64,000 bases of DNA, taken from Metellina segmentata (taxonomy: Eukaryota > Arthropoda > Arachnida > Araneae > Tetragnathidae). This document shows positions 1 to 15,344 of this stretch, piece by piece. The position numbers were made by a program, and so were the translations under genes. Where the stretch lies: positions 14,357,018 through 14,421,017 of the forward strand of contig OX375872.1 of NCBI GenBank assembly GCA_947359465.1, read 5' to 3'. Position 1 is the stretch's first letter; every line of letters starts with the position of its first letter. The notes beneath the pieces were generated by a model that was not told the DNA's origin, ran no database searches, and was given only the letters and a program-made list of their open reading frames with translations.

Positions 1-649
1 CATTTCCGTTTTCATTTTGCGCAGAGAAATGATTTTACAGCAGACTATAAAAAACAAATAAACTTTTAAATGGAGTTATGTAGCTCTTTTTTCTATCTCC
101 TCTAAACCGTTAAAGATAGAGTAAAAATTTGAAATCTGCGGAAAATCTCACATTAGATCGATACTTAAAAATATGATTTTCTTTAAATAAATTAAACTGA
201 ATATCTTTTATATTTTCGCAAAAGATTGTGAAGTCACGTCAACCTTCGCGTTCAAAAAAATAAACAGATTACATTTCCTGCGCTCTTACGATTTCGGCGA
301 AGGAAAGCAAAAAAATAAAACATTTTGGCTGGCATTGTTTAGGTTTTTTTTTGTAAAATCGGGATCGTTAAAGATAGATTGAAAATTTCAACTGATTTGA
401 AATCTGGAAATTTTGACACGTGACAGATACCTCGTACATTTGATTTTCCTTTAATAAATAACCATTCAATTAGATATTTATTTTTTCGCAAGATATTGTG
501 ACGTCACTCCGAATTCCCAACACCACGGGCAACTCCACTATGGCTATTATCTAATAGGGTACGAATTCACATTTGGTTTGCTTCGCAAACCAATAACCCC
601 ACAAAAGCAACTGGCACGGACAACGCCGGGCTAGCCACGAAGTGGCTAA
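1..649 (+). mobile_element. Helitron (family A), left-truncated by the window
   Basis: Shares most of its length with the copies at 26.6 and 44.8 kb (for example CGGGATCGTTAAAGATAGATTGAAA and GATTGTGACGTCAC). Its right end has a hairpin with a 7-bp stem, TAGCCAC-GAA-GTGGCTA at 632-648, finishing in CTAA before T650, which is the Helitron 3' signature. It also carries the palindromic TTTGGTTTGCTTCGCAAACCAA near 565-590 and two diverged copies of an internal module. No Rep/helicase is seen, so it is non-autonomous. Confidence 0.75.
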
Positions 650-737
650 TCTCCTATATAATGCTTTTTTTAGTAAAAATTCTAATTTTTTCAGATGCAT
701 CTTCTTGGAGTTTTCTCGTGTTGTGTTTCTTTTCAAA

Positions 738-1025
738 GGGCCGCGATGGTCCAGTTGAAATAGCAACGGATTAGGGTCACGAGTCCGAAACTCGGTCCAG
801 TCAAAAACAGTCGTGTACACGGAGGCACGTTAAAACTTAGGGGCCTCAAATGTCCTCGCGTTGGTATGGTGTGGAAGTTTGGAGTTAGGTTCAAGCTCAT
901 GTGTTATCTCGTCACCTGAAAAAAATTACCCGATGTCGTCCTCGAGTCTTTCCATTCGTGATTGATCCCGGACCGTCGTCAATAGCCTATTGTGTTGCCC
1001 CAGTGAGACGTTAGTTAAATGGCCA
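738..1025 (+). mobile_element. tRNA-derived SINE, diverged copy
   Basis: Begins GGGCCGCGATGGTCCAGTTG (A-box-like) with a B-box-like GAGTCCGAAACTC at 781-793, then the body GGTGTGGAAGTTTGG and a 3' part ending near GACGTTAGTTAAATGG. It matches the minus-strand copy at 60.6-60.9 kb along its whole length. It is too diverged to be a tRNA gene. Confidence 0.75.
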
Positions 1026-1059
1026 TTATCAATCCTTCAGCGCTTTGGTTGATCAAGGT

Positions 1060-1235
1060 ATATCGCCATTAACAAAACTGAACTTGATGGACGCGTCATC
1101 TCGCTCCTAGTAAAAACTAACCAGATCCTCATCTTGTCATCATCAAAAAATGGTTATGTCCTGATTAGGAGATCCTCTTTGAAAGCAAAATTGGTCACAT
1201 CTTTATTGACGAGGTATCTGGTCGAAACCACTTGG
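1060..1235 (+). repeat. Diverged copy of the 'GTCATC...TTGGTCA' repeat family
   Basis: Degenerate relatives of the 43-bp tandem unit at 62.2-62.5 kb, ending in CCACTTGGAGGGTTAA here and CCGCTTGGAGGGTTAA there. The shared end suggests both loci are the tail of the same dispersed element. Confidence 0.55.
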
Positions 1236-1530
1236 AGGGTTAAGGGACATTCTCAAACAAACTTCACAATTTCCTCATGTTCTGAGCGCCACGAGATTTA
1301 TGTATAGTGCAGCATTGTCTTTACCCCCCCCCCACACACACACACACAAAAGGTTCATAATTAACGACCATTTATTTTTTCCCTCAAAACGGGACACCGA
1401 CTAATTTTTAGGTAATAATATCAGTATTCAAGAAAACACATATTTCTTTATAGTTTTTATTTACTAATGAAAAGAACAGGAATGTGTGTGTGTGATGAAC
1501 ACGTGAAAATGTTGTTGTTGTTTCTCATGC
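1236..1530. other. Non-coding stretch with poly-C/(CA)n tract
   Basis: Contains a short C-run followed by (CA)n near 1,325-1,348 and a phrase 'AAAACGGGACA' also seen near 2,815. No gene is seen. Confidence 0.5.
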
Positions 1531-1534
1531 CTAC

Positions 1535-1926
1535 ACTGGCAGACCAAAGGAGTGCCAGGCCCGTCGAAGACGGTAAGTGAGCCCCATTGAGAGGAAGCCC
1601 GACTCAGCTCGAATTTTTAGCCAACAGATAGCAGCACATCGCCACATCTCGTTTTTACGGAGAGGTCACATTTTCACGACATTCAATCATACTCAGGCAC
1701 ACGTTGTAATTTTGATCCAAACCAGAGACCAACTAATCCCTGGTTCGGCACCCCTAGAGGTATTGATTTATTATGGGAACATGGAGGACTTTGTGATCAC
1801 GACAGATTTTTCGTGCACCAGTCACCTTTAGCGTACACGAGAGTTTTCGGTCAGCTGAGCTTGAACTCATGATCAATCAGTCACGAGCTCGTTGCTACCC
1901 CTACCGACCAGGCCACCCGGCCCTAC
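1535..1926 (-). mobile_element. tRNA-derived SINE, second subfamily
   Basis: On the minus strand it starts GGGCCGGGTGGCCTGGTCGG (A box TGGCCTGGTCGG) with a B box ATGAGTTCAAGCTC at about 1,857-1,870, then CTCGTGTACG and GACTGGTGCACG. These body motifs resemble the 60.6-kb SINE but the head differs, suggesting two tRNA-derived subfamilies. The plus-strand reading frame at 1,577-1,831 is a shadow. Confidence 0.65.
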
Positions 1927-2838
1927 ACGTGAAAATAAATAATTTATGTGGTCTGTCTTATATTTTCTGAAGAGCAAATTTGCTTAAGTTACTTTATGTT
2001 GATTTTAAATAAGAAAAAATGAAGTTCTTGATAGAATTTCTTAAAATTTCCTGCTTTAAAAACGGGGTACTTAGTTTATAAGTTAACATTAAAAGTGTAC
2101 TTACGTTTAGGCATTGTTGAAATGAAGATTTTACGTACAAGAAATTTAAATTGACTATAATAACACGCGTCGATAAAAAAAAACAATAATCAAGTGTCAA
2201 GAAAGATGCAAGAGCTCTCTACGCGTACGTTCAATTGAGGAGCGAGCTAACAGGCTTCTGACAAGGGATGGGTAAAAAATAACAACCTGTTCTTTTACAG
2301 TGTGAATTCCAAAATTCTAGACGCCCTAAGTGATTACAACAACTAAATTTAAATATTCAGTCAGTAACATTTGAATAAATGCACCGGCACACTCGTGTGT
2401 TGACAAAACCAGGCCTGCTTGTTGCAGACATTACCGATTTGTGTTGATCTGAATAAAAGTAAGCATAATCCTGATTGGCCCAGGCACCCGTGATTGACAG
2501 TTCGCTTTTTAAAGGCGCATAACATTGAGAGCAATATCATCTCGTTTTCTTCTGTCACAAAACAAGAGAAAAAAAAGTCTTCCGAACTTCCCTTATAGAA
2601 AATCATTGATCGTGAAATGATAACAATATGCTTTTTATTCTTAAGATTTCCCGGAATTATCTACAATAAATATTTACGAAAAGATGAGGTCTGTCGGATT
2701 TTGTTTTTATTTTTCCAACCTCTTTTTGAAATTGTTACCGTGGATTGATCAATTTCTGAAAACGGAACATTTCGGCGTCCCGAAGCTGTGCTTGGGGACA
2801 ATGGGACATCCTACCTAAAAACGGGACGTATGGTCACA
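1927..2838. other. Non-coding stretch
   Basis: AT-rich sequence with short chance reading frames only. The last 100 bp contain GGGACAATGGGACATCC and AAAACGGGACG, a dispersed-repeat phrase also present near 1,390. Confidence 0.45.
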
Positions 2839-3170
2839 TCTCTATTAATATAAAAGGAAGTGTTTGTCTGTTTGTTTGTGTTGGTTTCCCTAGAGAGCGC
2901 TGTTTGTGAGCGTAACGAAAATGATCGGAACCGCCATTTCTATGATTGTCGTCATAGCGATCTCAAACAGTTGGGGAACGTTTTTTCTCTTGTAGCGGCA
3001 AGATTTCATTTCCTGCGCCGATTCGAGAGAAGAGGAGCAAAACAAATAAAAAAATTTGACGGTCATTGATTAGTTCGTTTTTGTAAAATCGGGATCGTTA
3101 AACACAGAATGAAAATTTCAACGGATTTGAAAACTGCGGAAAATTTGACAGATATGTGTGTGTGTGTGTG
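2839..3170 (+). mobile_element. Helitron (family A), 5' part
   Basis: Starts A|TCTCTATTAATATAAAAGG, the family 5' terminus, followed by GTGTTTGTCTG and the shared core (AAATCGGGATCGTTAAA). It stops at a (GT)n tract at about 3,155-3,173 without a 3' hairpin, so it is truncated. Confidence 0.7.
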
Positions 3171-4110
3171 TGTGACATTCGTCTTGTTCAGTTTGGTGAG
3201 GTCTAGATATAAAGACTTCGAATCTTACAGTACATCGATATTTAATGGCTTTGTATCTACACCTATTATATACAGTTGATTTATATTTTGAGAGTTCAAT
3301 CATTATCTGCAGCAGTCAAAAATGCGTCAGCTCTCAATGGCGTCCAGGGGAAAAGGTGTCTTTCCCCTTAGCGTTCTGAGGGGTCTTTAACCTATGGCGT
3401 TCTGAGAGGGTGCTGCTGGCGCGGTTCCTACTACCAACCATCCTGATGATCTTTCGGCCTCGAAAGGAACACGGCAAACCTAAAAAACAATACACAAAAC
3501 AGTGTTTGGGTATTATTGATTCAGTATTGATTCAGTATTAGTTATTGAACTACGACTTCATATGGTCAGCTGCTGTCGACGTCAAGTTCTGTCCTTCGTA
3601 GTTGCCAACTTTCTCAACGTCATAGCGATCATGGGGTTTCACTTTCTTCACTCGATATTGTCCTAAGTATTTGGATCGTAATTTCATTCCGACAACAAAT
3701 TGAGTTCTCTGAATAGCAATAAGATCACCTTCTTTATATTGATGAGGTTTCTTCCTCTTCTTATCACACGTTTCTTTATTCTCTTCCTGGATTTTTAGGA
3801 AATTCTTTTTGGCATCATCTCTTAACTTCTTCCTATTCGCCAGAAAACTTCAGTATATTCTTCTTTTAAAAGCTGGGCTATCTTGAGGTCTTCTTTATTT
3901 CGCATTTTCACGCCTGTCAAAAGTTCGAAGGGCGTCCATCTTGTGCTTCTGGAAGTTGTGCAATTGAGTATTCTTCGTACGGTGTCAACGTGTTTGAACC
4001 ATTTGATCGGTTCTTCAATTCAATGTTTAGTTAACACTGGGATCAGGGTTTTGTGCACTCTTTCTACTTGTCCATTGCCTCTTGGGATTCCCGTTATAAT
4101 TTTTAGGTGT

Positions 4111-4803
4111 TCAATCCCGTTTTCGCAACAAAAAATCTGTACATTCTTTAGATGTAAAAGCACATCCTTTATCCGAAATTATCCTCGCAGGATTTCCAAA
4201 ACTATTTTGTTTTTGTTTAAGTTTATTAATTGCGTCACCTGATGTCGTAGATATGGTAGGATATAACCAAGTGAATTTCGTGAATGCGTCTACTACCGTG
4301 AAGATATGCTGATAGTTTTTAGATGTTGAAGGTAACGGACCTATGAAATCAATGTGATAAGTGGATAATGGAACGTCCTTTTTAGGAATCGGATTTAAAA
4401 ATCCTTCAGCTTTTCCTAGCTTATTATTACCGAGTATGCTCTGTACACAATTACTTATTAAATCTTCAACATGTTTCCTCAGTTTAGGAATAAAAAATTC
4501 ACGTTTAACTAGATATTCAGTTTTATTCACTGCGAAATGTCCTTTTTCGTGTGCGAGTCGTATTATTTTGTCTTGCATAGCTCTGGGAACAACTAACAGT
4601 TCACGATCATTATCATATTTGTAAACGATACCATTTTTTATAAAGTAATTTGAATTAGTTCCATCTTCTATCAGTTTCTTAATTGCGGGGATGTGCTCGT
4701 CATTGGATTGTGAAGCAATTATTTTAGGAGTTATTCCGTCATCTGCAGTGACTTGCATCACTTGCATTACAGGGTATCTACTCAGTGCATCCACATGGGC
4801 CAT
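4111..4803 (-). pseudogene. pol fragment: RNase H end, integrase zinc-binding and core
   Basis: 230 open codons. HVDALSRYP marks the end of RNase H. HEKGHFAVNKTEYLV followed by two Cys gives an HHCC integrase zinc-binding pattern. YHIDFIGPLP and IISDKGCAF carry the first two acidic residues of the integrase core. The frame then breaks, and the remaining core and C-terminal part continue in other frames to 3,550. Confidence 0.85.
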
Positions 4804-5359
4804 TTCTTTGCCAGGTTTGTGGACTATTTCATAATCAAATTCTTCTAAGAAAAGAGACCATCTTGCAATTTTAGGGTTACATCTTTTTTCCCATAGTTTT
4901 CTGAAATGCTAAACAGTCGGTGAATATTTTAAATTTTGAGTCTAATATATAGGGCCTCAATTATGGCAAGTACTCTAGTTCGTAACTACTATACTTCTCT
5001 AGCTGCGGTGTTGTTTTTTGCTCTTATAATATATTGGATAAAACTTCCCCGTCGTCTGACTGTTGGAGGAGCACCGCCCCAAATCCATGGCTACTTGCAT
5101 CAGTATGCAGTTCTAGCGTCGCTCCTTGGCGAAAAATATGTAGTACTGGGCTTTGTGACAATAATTCCTTTAAAATATGGATTCTTCTTTTTGTTTTGGT
5201 CCAAACCGAAATTCTGTATTGTTTCTGTGTATATCACACAAAAGGTTTGGCCACTTCGGCATATTGAGGAATAAACTTCCTAAAATATCCTGAAAGACCA
5301 AGGAAACTTTGCAATTGTTTAGTCGTTTGTGGTTGCGGAAATTTCTGTACAGCTAACGT

Positions 5360-5545
5360 CTAAACTGGGGAGGGTCGAATTGTCCCGTCTTCAATTACAT
5401 AACCAAGAAACTCTATTTTTCGTTTAAGAAATTGACACTTCTGAAAATTCAATTCTAACCCATATTCCGATGTTATTTTTAGAACACGTTTAAGTTTCTC
5501 GATTCCTTCTTTCTCATCTCGTGAGGGAATAATTATGTCGTCCAT
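5360..5545 (-). pseudogene. pol fragment: reverse transcriptase active-site region
   Basis: 61 codons starting at the MDD part of the RT catalytic box, then KLKRVLKITSEYGLELN and KIEFLGYVI, a pattern typical of Ty3/gypsy RT palm and thumb. Flanking RT sequence is in other frames. Confidence 0.82.
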
Positions 5546-6292
5546 GTAGATAACGAGAGTGTTATCCCTTAAAAGATACTACTTAAAAGATACTATACCT
5601 CTAAATACCGTGTATATTTACCGCTGGAAAACACTGGGACTAACAAATAACCCAAAAGGGACTTTTATAAATTCATATTGTCCTTCGTGTGTAACGAAAT
5701 ATGTATACTTGGTACTTTTCTCATTTACATCTACATGAAAAAATCCTTTTTTAAATCAAGCGAAGTGAAAACTTTAGCTTGTTCCAAATTATCCAAAACG
5801 TCTTCTATTACCATAAGGGAAATCTATCTTTAATTATTTTTTTATTTAATTTCCTATAGTCAATACAAAGTTTAGAAGAACCATCTTTCTTCTTACACAA
5901 CACGATAGGGGCTGAAAAATCAGAGCAGCTAGGCTTAATGATACCATCTTTCAACCACTTTTTTGTTTGAGTTTCAACTATTTTTTCTCAGCGAACGGCA
6001 TCCTGCGTGAAAGCTGGCTTATGGGGACCTCGTCAGTCAAAATAATATTCATTTCCAAGTTCGTGCTTCTCGTCTTACACGGTTTATATTCGCTGATAAG
6101 TTTCGTCAATTCTTCCTTCTGCTCAACGCAAGAAACATGATTCAAATCTATTTCGTCAACAGTTACGGCGTTAAATATTATAGTTAGGAACCATCCCCAC
6201 ATTTTTCAATGAACTCGTCTGGATGACGTGGAGGGCACGTGATTGAGTGAGAATGGTATTTAACTGCTACAGGAGAAGGTAAGTAATCATTC

Positions 6293-6750
6293 TTGCACTT
6301 ACTTTTACGAGTAATGGGAAAGGCTGCTGATCTTAGCGAATTTGATAAAGGGGAGATCGTAATGGCCCGAAGACTCGGAACGAGTATCACCGAAACTGCA
6401 CGACTGGTAGGTTGTTCACGATTTCCAATTGTTAGTATTCATGCAAAGTGGATAAATGACGGTGACACAAGCAGTAGATGCCATGGTGTTGATCGTCCAC
6501 GCGTCATCAAAGAAAAAGAACGTCGGAGACTGTCCCGCTTGGTAAAGCAAAATCGGCGCGAGACAGTGGCTCAGCTGACAGCCCAGTACAATGCAGGTCC
6601 AAGCCCAAGTGTTTCGGAACACACAGTTCAGCGGACCCTGTTGCATGTGGGACTGTGCAGCAGACGTCCCAATCGTGTGCCTCTGTTAACCAAGCGTTAT
6701 CTTCAACTACGCCTACAGTGGGCCCGGGAACATCGAGACTTGTATTATAA
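6293..6750 (+). pseudogene. Tc1-like transposase, N-terminal part
   Basis: From the ATG at about 6,308 it encodes [20 protein letters not shown], a helix-turn-helix ([11 protein letters not shown]), the GRPR-like linker ([18 protein letters not shown]) and the second HTH ([19 protein letters not shown]). The similarity stops after [10 protein letters not shown], before the first catalytic Asp, where a hAT-type sequence begins. The DDE core is missing. Confidence 0.85.
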
Positions 6751-7060
6751 CTTTCTTGTAGTGCAATCTAATTTGGTTTGACAACACTGGCACAAGCGCA
6801 GCGATTCGATCTGACAACATTGTAGTCGATCTGGCAACTGTTGGTGGAAGGCCCAGTGGCTCCGCTGTCAGTAGTGTACTGTCAGTCTAGTCTGTCTGAG
6901 TCTGACGCTGTCATTCATGTCTATCGGTGTGCCCAACGGGATCGTTGATGATTGTGTTGAGCGAGGCGTGTTCGTGTTGTTTGTTACGATTTTGCCTTAT
7001 AGTTTAGAGTATTCCAATACATAACGTACAGTTTTTAACAAGTAGGCTACTCCCTACTAT

Positions 7061-8500
7061 GAGTGACGGTAGGAAGAGATTCAGTGGCGCTGAATACAAA
7101 AAACGAACAAAACTGAAACTTCAAGAACAAGAACGTGTTCTTAAACAAACAAAAAAAACTAAATAGGTTTTTTTAAACTAATAGTTTGTCAGTGGAAGAA
7201 AAGAACGATAAAGAAGATAAAGGGGAACCTGAAAGTGCTCGTGCTGTTTGTGATGGTTCTGTTGGGGACGACAATGTTTTCTCTGGAACGAGTTGTTCCA
7301 AAACAGCCATGTTATCAGAACCTACTGAAATACAAGTAAGTTCTCACAGTGAGATTGTACCCGATAGATTTGATGTTAAAAGTCTATCTTTAACAGAAAA
7401 TGAAGAGCTAACATTAGCAAACTCTTTAAATAAGGATCCAGCTTTGTGGATCTTAAATGATGCTACTAGAGATCTAATAGCAAAAAATGGCTTTGACCAA
7501 AACAAGAGATGACGCGTGCCAAAGTTTACGAGAGTCTTGGGAAGAAGTGTACATTGCTCTGACAAGAATTTCAAATGACACAACAGAAAAAGCAACGACT
7601 AGATGTGAATTCCGAGGAATACTTCGAAGATTAGAACGTTTTGAGACTGCGTTTATGGTGTGTTTCTGGAGCACCGTACTTCACAGAACCCATAAAGTTA
7701 GCAAAGCCATGCAAAGTGGAACTGTGGATGTTTTGTTGGTCAGATATTTGTATGGCTCTCTTGAAGAATATTTTACGGAACAGAGAAACAACTTTGATTA
7801 CTTTGAGGAATTGGCCATGGATCTAACCAAAACTACATCTTATGAAAAAGATAATAAAAGACAGCCAAAAAGAAAAATTTGGCCTGACGAAGACCGAAGT
7901 GGGGAAGTTAACTTTACAAGCAGGGATGACCTTAAAATAAAAACTTTTTTACCAATTATAGACTCTTTTGTTTGTGAATTCAAGAAACAAAAAATGGCTT
8001 ATAACGATTTTCAAGACCGATTCTACTTTTTAACTCATTTGCGTGATAACAATACAGATTTGGAAGAGGAACTGAGGAAAAAGGCCTCCAACCTTTACCA
8101 CGTCTACACAAATGATTTGGATTCGGATTTCACTGAAGAGTGCATCCACTTTAAAAATCACTGTGCTGTGGGTAATGATCACCCATCTGATAAATCGTTG
8201 GAAGGAATTTCGAAATTTCTGAAGAGTAATTCCTTACAAGATGTTTACACCAATTTGGACATTGCTGTAAGGATAAGTTTGTACATACCTGCTACAAATT
8301 GCGCGGGAGAACGCAGTTTTTCTTGCCTTAGAAGAGTTAACTTCCTGCCTTAGAAGAGAACTATGCGAACTAGTATTTCTGTAATGCGGTTAAACTCACT
8401 TTCATTACTTTGTATTGAGGCAAATACAACAAAAACACTTTCATATGACGACATTATTAACGAGTTTGCCATTAAGAAATCTCGGAAGAAAGCTATGTAA
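7061..8500 (+). pseudogene. ZMYM-type hAT transposase, internally deleted
   Basis: The ATG at 7,061 opens a Lys-rich start (SGAEYKKRTKLKLQEQERVL) that stops near 7,164. The frame resumes with ALWILNDATRDLIAKNGFDQN, typical of the TTF-zinc-finger region of ZMYM1/ZMYM6-like hAT proteins. From 7,487 it continues with a DUF4371-like helical part and a hAT dimerisation region (NCAGERSFSCLRR), ending in NEFAIKKSRKKAM at 8,500 after another break. The central catalytic section is absent, so it cannot be active. Confidence 0.8.
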
Positions 8501-9004
8501 ATTTGAACATGAAGATTACATAAGGTGAGTTGTTTTAGAGAAGTTTGTATATTTTTCAACAAATAAACCAGTAATTAACTACATTTTGTGTAATTACATT
8601 TCCGTGTAGGACAACTTAATTCAAATTGAACACAGTTCTTCAATTACACAAAAGATAGTCATTAGCATTAAAATATAAAAATATGTTTAAAATAGTGATC
8701 ACTGATCTCCAAGAACAAATTAATTAATTAAGTTCGAAACCCATTTCAGTTTTTAACGAATCTTAAAAGAAGCAAGTAAAAAAAAAACAAGTAGATAACT
8801 AATTTGATTATATAATTTATTATGCGAACCATTAGAATTGTAGTTTTATCTAAACTAAATTAACTTTATGTTTGAAAAAGATGAAAACACCAATGAACTC
8901 TATCCTTTTGTTGCATAAAACAAATGTATTTAAGCAAATAGGAACTGTAGAGGGGGCGGCAAACCGACTTTATCCTATAGGCGGCATACTCTTATATCCG
9001 GCCC
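8501..9004. other. AT-rich flank with a possible Tc1 terminus
   Basis: The non-coding tail of the hAT-like insertion is followed at 8,945-8,990 by GGGGGCGGCAAACCG. This may be the C-terminal end of the Tc1 whose N-terminus is at 6.3 kb, but that pairing is uncertain. Confidence 0.35.
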
Positions 9005-9225
9005 TGTGTATGCCACGCCGGATGACAGTTTGCATCCAGGCCAGAGGTGGACCAACCATTATTGACTTCCTCCCTTTGTAACGGCCAAACTCTGAAATAA
9101 ATCATTCTATTGTTCTGAAATTTTAATCGTGTTTTTTTATGTATGTTTTTCACATCCACCTATTTTTATCGCAATCGGACAACTCCTTGGTGCGTCGAAT
9201 TTTTTGTTAGAGTATTTTCTTTTAA
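9005..9225 (+). mobile_element. Tc1-like 3' end fragment
   Basis: Encodes the transposase C-terminus MPRRMTVCIQARGGP-IIDFLPL with a stop at about 9,079, then AAATAAATCATTCTATTG and a terminal region CAATCGGACAACTCCTTGG. It matches the end of the Tc1 at 48.0-48.23 kb almost base for base, so it belongs to that family and not to the 6.3-kb Tc1. Confidence 0.8.
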
Positions 9226-10206
9226 ATTTGAATTTCTGTTTAATACATTGTTTTTATGTTATTAATGTGCTAAAAGCTAATTTGTGTTGTGAATATACCT
9301 TTCTTCACTAGTTTATAAAACGACATTTGCTATTGAACATAAAAAAATTGATATTCATAGGAGGAAATAGTAAATTTCTGAACCCATTCTCACTTGTACC
9401 AAAGGGTACCCGCAAGGCTTTCCCGGGTTAAAGCAACCCAAAAAAATTGCAGAAAAAACTGTCAAATTTGTAAAAAGAAAGTTATACCAGTTAGTCACAG
9501 TAAAACACGAAATTCTGCTTAATGGCATCAAATTTTCTGATTCCACATTCTGGTTAGGTTAGGTATTATGGCAGAGAAGGGGCTGTATTTGACCAAGTTG
9601 CGCCAAACACAAGACAAAAATAATTTTATCTCCGAAAAGGCAACCACAACGAGGGTAGGTATGGTGTATTTTTCATTAACATCGTACTGATGCAACACAA
9701 CGGGCTATTGACAACTGTTCGGGATCAATCCCCCCAACAGAAGATCCGAGGACAACACATAATTTACCACAACGAGGGAGAAGATAGGAGGAGAAAGATA
9801 ACTTGAATCTATAGTTAAAAACCTATCTCCAATTAAAGCTAAAAACATCTTACTCTGCCTGTCTCCTACTGTTCTCGTAGTATCACTCACTAGAAAGTAT
9901 CTTAATAGATGGCACACACAGTGTGCTAGGATGGGTTGTTAGTTTTAGGGAGTTTAATGACGCAAGAGGCGATATTCGGCCAAGCTACGCCAAACATAAG
10001 ACGGATGAAGATAAAGCAAAAAGCAGAAGGTTAGGTGAGGGTCACTCAGGATAGTGATGTCCGAACACATCCAAAGATATGCCCCTGAGGGGCAATGTGC
10101 TAGGAATTAAGAGGTCAATATTTTATTTTATGGTGTGTGTTGAAACTATATTATCTTAAACTTCAGTAATGAATAAAAATCCATCAGCAGGCAAGAAAAG
10201 GAAATA
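9226..10206. repeat. Dispersed repeats, no gene
   Basis: Contains two short relatives of a dispersed element (TTTGACCAAGTTGCGCCAAA near 9,578 and TCGGCCAAGCTACGCCAAAC near 9,976) and a fragment 'ACGGGCTATTGACAACTGTTCGGGA' type near 9,700. The latter is also present in the SINE 3' region at 60.6 and 61.5 kb. Confidence 0.5.
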
Positions 10207-11278
10207 CAGACAGCACCGGCTATATGGTCACCCCGCTTATATGGTCAGTTTTCTAAAATTGCGTCTAACTTAATAGGGAACAGTGTTAAAGCGCACCGCT
10301 TATGTAGTCATTTTATTTTCTTGGTTATCGGTTATATGGTCGATTTTTTTATGAGGTCATCGTTTTTTTTTTTTAATAATAATTGTTGTAACATTTCTTG
10401 AGGCGGGAAGCAATACAGGGAATGACCAGAATTAAAAGTCTTTACGACCACGATGAGGACCTGGGTTTATGCCTTTACATCCCTGCCCATTTCTCTTTTG
10501 CGTTGAAACATCATCGACGTTACCCCCCCCCCAATTCTCTTCCTTCCCAAGCACAACAGGTAAACATCTGTCTGTTTATTGGTTGAAGTTTTCTCTCTCT
10601 GTTTTAAAAGTACGTTGAAATTGAGACGAAAAGAGTAAAGAAACATTTTGTTGCAATTGGATCATACGTGACAAACAAATTTGTGCTAAATTTTTTTATT
10701 TGTTTTTTTAGTTTGCTGACAAATCATGCCTTTGCGCAAAATAAAAACGGAAACGAAAAAAATAAATTTAGAATTTGCGATCTTTTATGCTGTTGCCATT
10801 CCAAAGAAAACAATAATAATTAAATTCATTTAAAAATGTTCTAGATTGAATTTTTAAATTCGCCGCGACCCAAAAGTTGCAAAAAATTCGGACTACCTGT
10901 GTGTCAAATCCCATTATTGTAAGTGCCGTAGATTCGTCAGGACTGTGATAACGAAAAATAGAAAAACAAACTTCCTTTTATAATAGTTGAGATAAGTGCA
11001 TTGAACATGGATGCACGTACGTATGCGTACTGTACTTAGATTGGTAAGGTAAGGTAACAAGTTTCTCACTTAAAAAATTTTGCATATTTCTTTCTGTAGT
11101 TTTTACTTTGCTAATTAATTTATAAAATGTTCTCAAAAGTTTAATTATTAGTTTATGAGCACTATATTCTGTGATAGGTGAATATTATTCTTCCATAATT
11201 AAATAGAGTAGTATTGTTCCGCATATATGGTCTGATTTTTCTGGACCGCTGAGCTGACCATATAACCGATACTGACTG
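10207..11278. mobile_element. Tigger/pogo-like TIR element, non-autonomous
   Basis: The ends are inverted repeats flanked by TA: left CAGACAGCACCGGCTATATG and, read on the minus strand, right CAGTCAGTATCGGTTATATG. The TA dinucleotides at 10,205-10,206 and 11,279-11,280 would be the target duplication. No transposase frame survives. The CGGTTATATGGTC type of terminus resembles Tigger/pogo elements, but that is family knowledge and not proof. Confidence 0.7.
10690..10992 (-). mobile_element. Helitron (family A) 5' fragment nested in the Tigger-like element
   Basis: Read on the minus strand it begins A|TCTCAACTATTATAAAAGG, the same terminus as the 44.8-kb copy, followed by TTTGACACACAGGTAGTCCG and AAAAGATCGCAAATTCTAAA, also shared. 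The 3' hairpin is missing. Confidence 0.75.
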
Positions 11279-15313
<4,035 letters not shown>

Positions 15314-15344
15314 TCAAACAGCAGTTTCCATTGCTTCACTGAAG
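15314..15344 (-). CDS. stan: stan exon e28: terminal micro-exon encoding a PDZ-binding C-terminus
   Basis: A strong pyrimidine tract and TTTTTAG acceptor precede 31 nt that, in the phase left by e27, read [10 protein letters not shown] and then TGA. The final ETAV fits a class I PDZ ligand (X-S/T-X-hydrophobic). Drosophila Flamingo is known to have isoforms with and without a C-terminal PDZ ligand, which supports the model. It lies 6.0 kb from e27 across an intron containing a nested transposon. This exon is inferred only from splice signals, phase and the motif. Confidence 0.68.

Larger units (their letters stand above)
3550..6200 (-). mobile_element. Broken Ty3/gypsy-type retrotransposon pol
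   Basis: On the minus strand, order right to left: start of the reverse transcriptase region with the protease-RT linker (5,978-6,202), RT active-site region with MDD (5,360-5,545), RNase H remnants (about 4,810-5,270), and RNase H end plus integrase (4,111-4,803). The integrase zinc-binding region (HEKGH...C) and core (IDFIGPLP, IISDKG) are visible, and a C-terminal tail ends at a stop at 3,550. There are several frameshifts and stops, no gag, and no LTRs that I could pair. The right edge abuts a Tc1 element. A dead copy. Confidence 0.85.
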
